NCBI GenBank assembly: GCA_944325295.1
Contig: CALUZL010000008.1
Span: forward strand, 1 to 11,768
Length of the DNA stretch: 11,768 nt
Source of the DNA: an uncultured Erysipelotrichaceae bacterium
Lineage (GTDB): Bacteria > Bacillota_I > Bacilli_A > Erysipelotrichales > Erysipelotrichaceae
Direction: 5' to 3'
Shown: in pieces, positions 1-7,082 of the stretch
Layout of the letters: each line of letters opens with the position of its first letter
Numbering within the stretch: the first letter of the stretch is position 1
Notes under the pieces: generated by a model
What the model saw: the letters and a program-made list of their open reading frames with translations, nothing else
What the model was told of the DNA's origin: nothing
Databases searched by the model: none
Made by a program: the position numbers and the translations under genes

Positions 1-938
1 TGGTAACTGTTTTTTATGACGGTAGTATTGTCAATCAGCGGATGCGCGATATTATTTAGGATCAGATTATCACCGATTGTCGCGATCATGCCAAAGTTTT
101 CCGATCCGAAACTCGCTTTAGCAAAAACTGCATCTAAATACATAAGCGATTCCAGATTGCTCATAAAGATATCCGAATCCTTTTGGCATTCCATAGATAA
201 CAGTTGTAATATTCTCTGTTTTTCTTTTAAGATGTCACTTTTTATCTCGCTGAGTTTGTTGTTGAGATCAACAAATGTCTTGGGTTCAACATAAGCAGCC
301 AGACCAGAAGCACTCAATCCGTGACTTAGGCCGTCGTATTTGTTTTTGTCGTTGTTTTTGATAAAGAAACATACTCGCCCTTCTCTTTGATAGATCACAG
401 CCTCTTGCAGTGAATTGCTGTTATCTCTTAAAAATTGTTGTGCCCTAATACTGATATCTGTTTCTAAAGCGGTCAGTTTGTTATTTAGTCCCTTGAGCTT
501 TTCCGTGGCATCAAAGCGGATCTCGCCATTTTGATCGATGAATCTTTGAATGGTATCGATAAGACTTTGGTCGTATTGAAGAGAAATGATAAAATCATTT
601 ATTTCAGCATCTTTGAAACTTTCACCAAGTGCTTTTGAGATCCTTTTGATTTGGATGTTGTGATCGAGGATCAGGCTTATCTCTTTGGCTGTCAATGTCA
701 GGTCGATATCGAGATTTTTTAAAAGTGGGCGAATATCAGTGATATCTGCAAAGCCGAATCTTTGATTATTTTTAAGATATTCTAAGGCTTCGGCAGTCAT
801 CTTGATGTTCCTTTTTATAACCAGTGGATTATAATCTACCCTCTCATTTGTAATAAAATCTTTGGCCATGGCAAAAGTTGCAAAACCGGCAACCTTCTTT
901 TGGACGATATCAAGTTCCAAATTGTGATAATTATTCAT
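1..938 (-). CDS. mutS2: MutS2 family protein, N-terminal part (runs off the left edge)
   Basis: Reading the minus strand from the ATG at 938 gives an open frame of 312 codons to the window edge with no stop. The N-terminus (NLELDIVQKKVAGFATFAMA) resembles the start of MutS2. Around residues 200-230 the pattern GLSASG...AYVEPK...LNNKL matches the MutS2 core (usually QSASGxTLYIEP...LNNxL), and AHPLID near residue 300 matches the usual RHPLI. MutS2 is a MutS-like ATPase without the mismatch-recognition domains; it acts on branched DNA or, in Bacillus, on stalled ribosomes. The Walker ATPase and the C-terminal Smr nuclease domain would lie outside the window and cannot be checked. The start is supported by GGAGTG a few bases upstream. 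The gene overlaps the end of cvpA by 8 bp (931-938), which suggests translational coupling in one operon. Confidence 0.9.
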   Translation of the reverse strand, partial: MNNYHNLELDIVQKKVAGFATFAMAKDFITNERVDYNPLVIKRNIKMTAEALEYLKNNQRFGFADITDIRPLLKNLDIDLTLTAKEISLILDHNIQIKRISKALGESFKDAEINDFIISLQYDQSLIDTIQRFIDQNGEIRFDATEKLKGLNNKLTALETDISIRAQQFLRDNSNSLQEAVIYQREGRVCFFIKNNDKNKYDGLSHGLSASGLAAYVEPKTFVDLNNKLSEIKSDILKEKQRILQLLSMECQKDSDIFMSNLESLMYLDAVFAKASFGSENFGMIATIGDNLILNNIAHPLIDNTTVIKNSY

Positions 939-1542
939 CGAACACTCCATTTTCTTCAAGCCACTTCTCAAAGACGTCACGGTATTCATTTATGCCGTTC
1001 ATCCCCTCCTCGATGATTTCACTGTCAATATTGTTTAGGGCGATATCGACCATTTTATCACTTAATGCATTAAAAGGTTTAAACAAAGTCTTTTCACGTA
1101 CAAGAGATCCATTTTCGACAAGCGGTGTCATGAGCAAGATACCTAAGATCGATATCCAAATAAAGCCATTTATAAAGCCTGTTATAAGTCCACCGATCGC
1201 ATTGACACTACCGATCACGGGTATATTTTTTATACCCTTAAAAAGTGGTAAGATAAAAGCAAAAATAACCTTAAAAATGATGATTATAACAACCATCCAA
1301 AGCAAGATATTGATAAGGGGTTGAAGTATGGCATCAAGGAGCGTTTCATCTGCGTGCACAAAAGGCAAGTGCTCGGCAAGGATTGGTGCCAAAAACCAGG
1401 CGATGAGAAGAGCTATAAAGAAGGATAAAAGATCGAGCAGCTGATAGATAAACCCTCTTTTAAAGCCGATTATCAAAGAAATCACCATGATAGCAATCAA
1501 AACGACATTTACAAGTATATAAAGACTTTCAGGTATAAACAT
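931..1542 (-). CDS. cvpA: CvpA family integral membrane protein
   Basis: This 203-residue protein has about four hydrophobic segments (roughly 6-27, 33-55, 76-100 and 115-139), so it sits in the cytoplasmic membrane. Two family marks are visible: GFKRGF at 26-31 just after the first membrane segment, and PVIGSVNAIGGLITGF near 108-123, like the usual PxxGxxNxxxGxxxG pattern. The C-terminal 60 residues are charged and probably cytoplasmic. CvpA proteins are linked to colicin V export and envelope maintenance, but no biochemical activity is firmly known. In Bacillus the locus is rnhC, zapA, cvpA, polX, mutS2; here cvpA joins mutS2 directly with an 8-bp overlap. The ATG at 1542 is preceded closely by GGAGGAG. 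Transcription probably starts from the extended -10 box at 1580-1588. Confidence 0.85.
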   Translation of the reverse strand: MFIPESLYILVNVVLIAIMVISLIIGFKRGFIYQLLDLLSFFIALLIAWFLAPILAEHLPFVHADETLLDAILQPLINILLWMVVIIIIFKVIFAFILPLFKGIKNIPVIGSVNAIGGLITGFINGFIWISILGILLMTPLVENGSLVREKTLFKPFNALSDKMVDIALNNIDSEIIEEGMNGINEYRDVFEKWLEENGVFDE

Positions 1543-1573
1543 ATCTCCTCCAAAGTTTAGTTTTAAATATATA

Positions 1574-1584
1574 TGTGTTATTAT
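1574..1584 (+). promoter_or_regulatory. Extended -10 promoter of rnhC
   Basis: The plus strand reads TGTGTTATTAT: a TATTAT -10 (1579-1584) with a TGT extension and a TRTGn match. The -35 region is weak. A start point about seven bases downstream falls at 1591-1592, on or one base before the rnhC ATG, so the transcript would have no leader. Confidence 0.5.
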
Positions 1585-1588
1585 AGCA
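1580..1588 (-). promoter_or_regulatory. Extended -10 promoter of cvpA-mutS2
   Basis: On the minus strand the sequence reads TATGCTATAAT, a perfect TATAAT (1580-1585) with the TGC extension (1586-1588) and a full TRTGn match. I found no good -35 box. Transcription would start near 1573, giving a leader of about 31 nt that contains GGAGGAG. The box overlaps the rnhC -10 on the other strand by five positions. Confidence 0.6.
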
Positions 1589-1591
1589 TAG

Positions 1592-2488
1592 ATGAACAGT
1601 TTGAGTTTTAAACTAACAGATAAAGAGATCGACGATTTGCTTTTAAGATATCAAAGTTGTCTTAAGGATAACCCGAATGAGTATGTAAAAGCATTTATTA
1701 AAACTCCCGATGACACGACGATAACGATATATAAAAACGGCAAGGTTCTTCTTCAAGGAAAAAATGCTCATGTCTACGGTGCTGAATTTTTAAAAAAAGA
1801 TATCGCGGAAGCCGGGTCGGATGAAGTCGGTACCGGCGATTATTTCGGACCCATATGTGTATGCGCTTGTATCGTCGAAAAAAATGATCGCGAATATCTT
1901 GAGATGCTCGGGATCAATGACTCTAAAAAAATGAACGATGACTATATACTCAAGATCGGTCAAGAAGTCATGAGTAGTTTAAAACATTCTCTTTTGATTG
2001 TCGATGATCTCACTTACAACCGCGCTCATGAACGCTATAATCTGAATGAAATCAAGGCAAAACTGCACAATCAAGCTTATATAAACCTAAAGCGCAAAGG
2101 GTATAAGATCCCTTCTGCTGCATATGTCGATCAATTTGAGGATAAAAGTGTCTACTTTCGACATCTTATAAACGAGAAAGAAGTCTATCACGACCTGTAC
2201 TTTGAGATCAAAGCTGAAAGCAAGCACCTTTCTGTAGCTTGTGCGTCGGTCATCGCCAGATATGCCTTTTTAAAAACGATGCGAGTGCTGAATGAGAAAT
2301 ACCGTTTTGATTTTCCCTTTGGTTCAAGAGGAGCCGTTGACCAAGCCGGTATCCGCTTTTGTGAGGAGTATGGTATAGATAGACTTAAAGAGGTCGCTAA
2401 ACTTCACTTCAAAAATACCGAACGCATAATAGAGGCCGTAAAAAAAGATCGAGAAATAGATCTCGATCAATTTAGGTTGTTGGATTGA
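1592..2488 (+). CDS. rnhC: Ribonuclease HIII
   Basis: This 298-residue protein has the RNase HIII layout: an N-terminal TBP-like substrate-binding domain (about 1-75, with [10 protein letters not shown] at 50-59) and a C-terminal RNase H2-like catalytic domain. The likely catalytic residues are D77 and E78 in [13 protein letters not shown]180 in YVDQF and E209 in KAES; NDSKKM (109-114) and ASVIARYAF (218-226) are also typical. The enzyme cuts the RNA strand of RNA-DNA hybrids in the cytoplasm. Length is close to the family's usual 300-310. The ATG at 1592 has no Shine-Dalgarno sequence upstream, and the promoter lies so close that the mRNA is probably leaderless; the N-terminus aligns with the family, so I keep this start. 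The last 22 bp overlap the end of the convergent guaB. I see no terminator of its own just downstream. Confidence 0.93.
   Translation: MNSLSFKLTDKEIDDLLLRYQSCLKDNPNEYVKAFIKTPDDTTITIYKNGKVLLQGKNAHVYGAEFLKKDIAEAGSDEVGTGDYFGPICVCACIVEKNDREYLEMLGINDSKKMNDDYILKIGQEVMSSLKHSLLIVDDLTYNRAHERYNLNEIKAKLHNQAYINLKRKGYKIPSAAYVDQFEDKSVYFRHLINEKEVYHDLYFEIKAESKHLSVACASVIARYAFLKTMRVLNEKYRFDFPFGSRGAVDQAGIRFCEEYGIDRLKEVAKLHFKNTERIIEAVKKDREIDLDQFRLLD
2440..2468 (-). terminator. Intrinsic terminator of guaB, inside rnhC
   Basis: On the minus strand an 8-bp perfect stem (GATCGAGA, 6-nt loop, TCTCGATC; 2447-2468) is followed at once by seven T (2440-2446). The stem begins within the guaB stop codon. The whole element lies in rnhC codons on the other strand, where the T-tract is read as lysine codons. 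On the plus strand the hairpin is preceded by A's and not followed by T's, so it should act only for guaB. Confidence 0.8.
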
Positions 2489-3972
2489 TTTTTGACGATG
2501 ACATCATGAGCGCCGCCTTCGGTGATCGAAGTTTCGCTGACAAGTGTCAACTTAGCATTTTCGCGAAGTTGCTTTAGGGTGATGCAGCCGCATGAGCACA
2601 TCGTCGACTTTATCTTGGCGGCCGTTATTGCGACATTATCTTTCAAGAATCCGGCATAAGGCACATAAGAGTCGACGCCTTCCTCAAAAGATAACTTGCT
2701 TTTACCGCCCATATCGTATCTTTGCCAATTTCGTGCTCGATTGGAACCTTCGCCCCAATATTCCTTATAGTATGAACCATTTAAGATGATCTTATTGTTG
2801 GGAGCTTCTTCAAAGCGGGCAAAATATCTGCCAAGCATCACAAAATCAGCCCCCATAGCCAAAGCTAAGGTGATGTGATGGTCAAAGACGATACCGCCAT
2901 CAGAACAGACGGGGATGTAATATCCGGTCTCCTCATAATATTTGTCACGAGCGCGGCATACATCGATAACGGCACTGGCCTGGCCTCTGCCGATACCTTT
3001 TGTTTCTCTGGTTATACATATCGAACCGCCGCCGATACCGACTTTTATAAAATCAGCTCCTGCATCGGCTAAATAGCGAAAGCCTTCCTCATCGACAACA
3101 TTCCCGGCGCCCACTTTGACGCTGTCACCGTATTTTTCTCTGATCCATTCGATGGTCATCTTTTGCCATTGCGAATAGCCATCGCTCGAATCAATGCACA
3201 GGACATCAGCTCCGGCTTTTACAAGTTCCGGAACGCGCTCTTTGTAATCGCGAGAGTTTATCCCGGCACCGACTAAAAAGCGTTTATGATCATCTAAGAG
3301 TTCATTGGGGTTGTCTTTATGGGCCTCATAGTCTTTCCTGAAGACAAGATAGACTAAATGACCGTCTTCGTCAATGACCGGAAGAGTGTTCAACTTGTGT
3401 TCCCAGATGAGATCGTTGCAAGTAGAAAGGTCATAACTGACTTTTCCACAGATCAAATCTTTAAATGGCGTCATATATTTGGATACCGGCTCATCTAAAG
3501 ATACACGACTCAAACGATAATCGCGCGAAGTAATGATTCCCTCAAGTTTCCCAAAGGGTTTACCATCATCAGTTACAGCGACTGTCGAATGCGAAGTCTT
3601 TTCAATGAGTTCTATTAGATCACCGATCGTTTGATCGGGCCGAATGTTGGAATCTGAAACAACAAAACCGGCCTTATGATTTTTGACCTTCTTGACCATT
3701 TCCGCTTCTTGAGCGATCGATTGTGATCCGTAAATAAAAGATATGCCTCCCTCTTTAGCTAAAGCGATAGCCAGTTTATCGTCAGATACCGACTGCATGA
3801 TCGCACTGACAAGGGGCAACTTGAGTTCGATATTACTCTTTTCACCCTTTTTAAATTTTACAAGGGGCGTTTTAAGATCTACTCTATCGGGCGTACAATC
3901 AGTTGTCGTTAAGCCCGGAATCAGCAAGTATTCATTAAAAGTATGCGAGATATCATTAAAAAATATTGCCAT
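2467..3972 (-). CDS. guaB: IMP dehydrogenase (Tritrichomonas-like type)
   Basis: This 501-residue enzyme oxidises IMP to XMP with NAD+, the committed step of GTP synthesis. The TIM barrel is interrupted by a CBS-domain pair (about 100-220). The catalytic loop is [12 protein letters not shown] with the nucleophile C319, instead of the common GPGSICTTR. DSSDG is at 261-265. The mobile flap carries R418-Y419 and ends in [12 protein letters not shown] (E431). As I recall them, these positions equal those of Tritrichomonas foetus IMPDH (C319, R418, Y419, E431), so the protein looks collinear with that enzyme, a type also found in Clostridia. The ATG at 3972 follows GGGAGG at a good distance. The gene diverges from proS. 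Its 3' end overlaps rnhC by 22 bp, and its terminator lies inside rnhC. Confidence 0.93.
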   Translation of the reverse strand: MAIFFNDISHTFNEYLLIPGLTTTDCTPDRVDLKTPLVKFKKGEKSNIELKLPLVSAIMQSVSDDKLAIALAKEGGISFIYGSQSIAQEAEMVKKVKNHKAGFVVSDSNIRPDQTIGDLIELIEKTSHSTVAVTDDGKPFGKLEGIITSRDYRLSRVSLDEPVSKYMTPFKDLICGKVSYDLSTCNDLIWEHKLNTLPVIDEDGHLVYLVFRKDYEAHKDNPNELLDDHKRFLVGAGINSRDYKERVPELVKAGADVLCIDSSDGYSQWQKMTIEWIREKYGDSVKVGAGNVVDEEGFRYLADAGADFIKVGIGGGSICITRETKGIGRGQASAVIDVCRARDKYYEETGYYIPVCSDGGIVFDHHITLALAMGADFVMLGRYFARFEEAPNNKIILNGSYYKEYWGEGSNRARNWQRYDMGGKSKLSFEEGVDSYVPYAGFLKDNVAITAAKIKSTMCSCGCITLKQLRENAKLTLVSETSITEGGAHDVIVKNQSNNLN

Positions 3973-3992
3973 ACTATCCTCCCTTTTGCAGT

Positions 3993-3998
3993 ATTATA
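3993..3998 (-). promoter_or_regulatory. -10 box of guaB
   Basis: The minus strand has a perfect TATAAT here. The best -35 at about 17 bp is TTTAAA, which is weak. A start near 3986 would give a leader of about 14 nt with GGGAGG close to the 5' end. A TTGACA lies only 5 bp upstream, too near to act as its -35. No riboswitch would fit in this leader. Confidence 0.5.
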
Positions 3999-4032
3999 CA
4001 ATGTGTCAATAGATTTTTAAAAGATTATATAC

Positions 4033-4038
4033 TATAAT
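4033..4038 (+). promoter_or_regulatory. -10 box of proS
   Basis: A perfect TATAAT is followed 12 bases later by AAGGAG (4051-4056). The -35 region is poor. Start near 4045 gives an 18-nt leader, so there is no room for the T-box leader seen before many synthetase genes of this phylum. Confidence 0.5.
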
Positions 4039-4062
4039 TTTAAAGAATTTAAGGAGTTGATT

Positions 4063-5766
4063 ATGCGATTAAAAAACAGTTACTTTTATACTTTACGTGA
4101 GGATGTAAAGGATGAAGATTCTATAAGCGGTAATTTGCTGGCTAAAGCAGGATATATCAAAAAAACATCAGCTGGTATCTATATGATGTTGCCTTTAGGT
4201 TTCAAAGTAGAAAAGAAGATCGAAGCCATTATCCGCAAGCACATGGAAGAAGCCGGAGCTCAGGAGATCCGAATGCCGGCACTCATCGCCAGCGAGTATT
4301 ACGAAAGATCGGGACGACTTGAAAATTTCGGTCCTTCGTTATTTAAGCTCAAAGATCGTGCAAATAAGAATTTTGTCTTAGGTCCAACCCACGAAGAACT
4401 CTTTGCCTTAGCTGCCAAGATGAAGATCAGATCTTATAAAGATATGCCATTCAACCTCTTTCAGTTTCAATCGAAATACCGTGATGAACCACGTGCACGT
4501 TTCGGTCTTATCAGAGTCAAAGAATTTGTGATGAAAGATGCTTATTCTTTCGATACTGACGAAAAAGGCCTTGACCTTTCCTATCAAAAGATGTTTGAAG
4601 CTTATAAAAGATCATTTGATGAAATGGGTATCAATTATCGGATTGTCAAAGCAGATACCGGTGTGATGGGCGGACTTTTAAGTGAAGAGTTCCAAGCGAT
4701 AACACCAATCGGGGAAGATACGGTCGTCTATTGTGAACAATGTCATTACGCATCAAACGACGAAATAGCTTCATGCCAGAAAAATGAAATTAGCAAGGAA
4801 GCACCAAAGGAAAAAGAACTCGTATACACCCCCAATGCCGGAACGATCCAAGATGTTTGTGACTACCTCAAACAAGAGGCAAAGGATTTTGTAAAGACAC
4901 TTATTTATAAAGTAGATGACGCATTTTATGCCGTGATGGTAAGAGGCGATCGAGAGATCTCAGAAACCAAACTGCAAAAAGTAGTCGGTGCTGACCAAAT
5001 AGCCTTGGCTGAACCATTTGAAGTAGAAACACTGACCGGTGCCCGTGTTGGCTTTGCCGGTCCTATCGGACTTGAAATACCGGTAATAGCCGATGAAGAG
5101 ATAAATGGTATGCGCAATTTCATCGTCGGTGCCAATAAGAGTGATTACCATTACAAAAACGTCAATTTGAGCGATTTTGTTGTCTACAAGTCTGCTGACA
5201 TATCTAAAGTCCATGATGGTGATCGGTGTCCGGTGTGTGGCGCTCCACTCTCGTTTACTAAAGGTATTGAGATCGGCAACACCTTTAAACTTGGCACCAA
5301 ATATTCTAAGGCTTTAGATCTGACCTATTTAAACAGCGATAATAAGACCGAGTATGTCTGGATGGGATCTTACGGTATCGGTCTTGGAAGAATAATGGCT
5401 GCTTTAGTTGAACAAAACCACGATGATAAGGGTATAATCTGGCCTGATAATATCGCGCCCTTTAATGTCGAAATCGTTTTGATAAATTCCAAGGACGATG
5501 TTCAATGTGCAGTAGCCGAAAAGATATATGATTCTTTGAAGAGTGCCGATATCGATGTTTTGTTAGATGATCGCGAAGAGAGACCGGGAGTAAAATTTAA
5601 CGATTGCGATCTCATCGGTATCCCCTATCGCGTCACGGTCGGCAAAAAAGCTAAAGACGGTATTGTTGAATTAAAAAGGCGTAAAAGCGATGAAGTCAAA
5701 GAACTTGCGGTCGATGACCTGATTGCTCAACTGATCTCTGTTCTAAGTAAGAAATCGCACGATTGA
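4063..5766 (+). CDS. proS: Prolyl-tRNA synthetase, bacterial type with editing domain
   Basis: This 567-residue class II synthetase joins proline to tRNA-Pro in the cytoplasm. Motif 1 spans about 35-71. Motif 2 includes FQSKYRDEPRARFGLIR (135-151). Motif 3 is GSYGIGLGRIMAAL (435-448). Between motifs 2 and 3 lies the full YbaK-like insertion (about 225-395), which removes alanine mischarged on tRNA-Pro: MVRGDREISETKLQ (292-305), GPIGL (333-337) and GANKSDYHY (357-364) are visible; K283 and H363 probably correspond to the known editing residues. The C-terminal anticodon-binding domain has DDREERPGVKF. Length is normal. A TTG at 4057 would add two residues, but AAGGAG at 4051-4056 is spaced correctly only for the ATG at 4063. 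The gene stands alone, divergent from guaB and followed by its own terminator. Confidence 0.96.
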   Translation: MRLKNSYFYTLREDVKDEDSISGNLLAKAGYIKKTSAGIYMMLPLGFKVEKKIEAIIRKHMEEAGAQEIRMPALIASEYYERSGRLENFGPSLFKLKDRANKNFVLGPTHEELFALAAKMKIRSYKDMPFNLFQFQSKYRDEPRARFGLIRVKEFVMKDAYSFDTDEKGLDLSYQKMFEAYKRSFDEMGINYRIVKADTGVMGGLLSEEFQAITPIGEDTVVYCEQCHYASNDEIASCQKNEISKEAPKEKELVYTPNAGTIQDVCDYLKQEAKDFVKTLIYKVDDAFYAVMVRGDREISETKLQKVVGADQIALAEPFEVETLTGARVGFAGPIGLEIPVIADEEINGMRNFIVGANKSDYHYKNVNLSDFVVYKSADISKVHDGDRCPVCGAPLSFTKGIEIGNTFKLGTKYSKALDLTYLNSDNKTEYVWMGSYGIGLGRIMAALVEQNHDDKGIIWPDNIAPFNVEIVLINSKDDVQCAVAEKIYDSLKSADIDVLLDDREERPGVKFNDCDLIGIPYRVTVGKKAKDGIVELKRRKSDEVKELAVDDLIAQLISVLSKKSHD

Positions 5767-5777
5767 CCAATTCTTTA

Positions 5778-5804
5778 AAAAATGGATGGCTCGCATCCAT
5801 TTTT
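5778..5804. terminator. Bidirectional terminator between proS and the fucosidase gene
   Basis: A perfect 11-bp inverted repeat, AAAAATGGATG and CATCCATTTTT around a 5-nt loop, gives a GC-containing stem with a T-run on either strand. It lies between the convergent ends of proS (stop at 5766) and the fucosidase gene (stop at 5817) and should serve both. Confidence 0.85.
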
Positions 5805-5816
5805 ATATGAGACCGA

Positions 5817-7055
5817 TCATTCAGACCTGATCATTTCAAATAAGGGTTCTTTTTCCTTAAATTTCAGGCAAAGGCAATAGTCACTGCGATTGTGAAGATC
5901 CTCGGGCAGATCAAATGCGATCTCGCTGTAACCTTCGCAACTCTTGCACCTTATATAATCGATATTTCGTCCATCTTCAACAACATAGATTTTTTCGATC
6001 TCGTTTGCGATATTTTGGATGTCTATCGATCTTTTGGGTCTTATGATATGAAGGTAGAGGTCATGATCTTTGCATGTCATCTGTGCCCAATCGAGATCGT
6101 ATGGATAATAAGGTAAACCTTTAGTTGCAAATATACTTTCGCGATTAACTGTCACATATTTCCCTACTTCATTAAGGATCTTGCAGCTCATCTTTGGAAT
6201 ACTGCCATCAGCCTTTGGGCCGATATTCAAAAGATAGTTGCCGCCACGGTTATTTATCTTTAGAAGTATATCTTTGATAGTTGCCGCTGATTTATAATTT
6301 TTATCATAATCGCTGTAACCCCAAGTGTCATTAAGTGTTCCGGACACTTCAAAATCACCCGCGAAAGTTAGTCGTGGTATACAATTGTCGGTAGTGGTCA
6401 TATAATCGCCGAGATCATGGCCGATCCTACCACTGATCAGGCAGTCTTTCTGCAGTGCTTTTGTAAGATCGTATAGTTCTTGGCATCTCTCATAAGGCAT
6501 GGCAAGCGGCGTATCATACCACATCAAAAAGATGCTGCCGTAATTTGTCAATAGCTCTTCGACCTGTTTAAGGCATTTTCCGTAAAAATACTTATCAAAA
6601 TCTCCCTTGAAATCATGATGATGCGAAAAAGCGTTTGGATCATGCCAATCCTGGGCTTGTGAATAATATAAACCTAGAGGCATATCATATTTTTCGCAAG
6701 CTGAAGAAAGTTCTGCCAACAGGTCTTTGCCATAGGGCGTATTCGTGATATTGAAATCGTCAAAACTATTCCACATAGCAAACCCATCGTGGTGTTTAGC
6801 GGTAAAAACGATATATTGCATACCCCACTTCTTTGCTTGAAGAACTAATGATTCAGCGTCGAACAAATATGGATTGAACTCATCTTTTAGTTTGGCGTAC
6901 TCATCTTTTGGAATACCGAGACTGTTTTGAATCCATTCGGAAAGGCCGTATGTAATTTTACCTTTGTATGCGCCGGCAAGAATGCTGTAAAGACCAAAAT
7001 GAACAAAAAGTCCGTACTTAGCATCTTTGAATTTTTGGTTTCTTGTATCGTACAT
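5817..7055 (-). CDS. GH29 alpha-L-fucosidase, cytoplasmic
   Basis: This 412-residue protein has the GH29 catalytic barrel: KYGLFVHFGLYS (13-24), TAKHHDGFAMW (85-95), MWYD (178-181) with D181 as the likely nucleophile, NDTWGY (242-247), and NYLLNIGPKADGSI (273-286). E236 in DFEVSG is my candidate acid/base, but this residue varies in position across the family. The last 90 residues probably form a small beta domain. There is no signal peptide, so it should release fucose from short, imported or internal glycosides. An upstream in-frame ATG at 7160 would lie within ftsZ and add 35 residues unlike GH29; I choose 7055, where the protein begins just before the conserved barrel. The gene follows ftsZ on the same strand by 25 bp. 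No sugar transporter or fucose catabolic gene is in view. Confidence 0.9.
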   Translation of the reverse strand: MYDTRNQKFKDAKYGLFVHFGLYSILAGAYKGKITYGLSEWIQNSLGIPKDEYAKLKDEFNPYLFDAESLVLQAKKWGMQYIVFTAKHHDGFAMWNSFDDFNITNTPYGKDLLAELSSACEKYDMPLGLYYSQAQDWHDPNAFSHHHDFKGDFDKYFYGKCLKQVEELLTNYGSIFLMWYDTPLAMPYERCQELYDLTKALQKDCLISGRIGHDLGDYMTTTDNCIPRLTFAGDFEVSGTLNDTWGYSDYDKNYKSAATIKDILLKINNRGGNYLLNIGPKADGSIPKMSCKILNEVGKYVTVNRESIFATKGLPYYPYDLDWAQMTCKDHDLYLHIIRPKRSIDIQNIANEIEKIYVVEDGRNIDYIRCKSCEGYSEIAFDLPEDLHNRSDYCLCLKFKEKEPLFEMIRSE

Positions 7056-7082
7056 AAAAGAAAAGACCTCTAAAAAGAGATC
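7056..7082 (-). terminator. Terminator-like hairpin after ftsZ, covering the fucosidase RBS
   Basis: On the minus strand GATCTCT, a TTTT loop and AGAGGTC form a 7-bp stem with one G-T wobble (7065-7082), followed by TTTTCTTTT (7056-7064) and then directly the fucosidase ATG at 7055. The stem starts in the ftsZ stop codon. The 3' arm contains AGAGG, the only Shine-Dalgarno candidate for the fucosidase gene. The stem is short, so it may terminate only part of the transcripts. Confidence 0.55.

Noticed and set aside
878..1324. Plus-strand open frame opposite cvpA and mutS2
   Set aside because: It is antisense to a well-supported membrane protein gene, and its product shows no family features; it is a shadow frame.
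4004..4009. TTGACA on the minus strand as the guaB -35 box
   Set aside because: It lies only 5 bp from the TATAAT; a functional pair needs about 17 bp.
3973..4062. T-box or purine riboswitch between guaB and proS
   Set aside because: The gap is about 90 bp and holds two -10 boxes; predicted leaders are under 20 nt with no conserved riboswitch elements.
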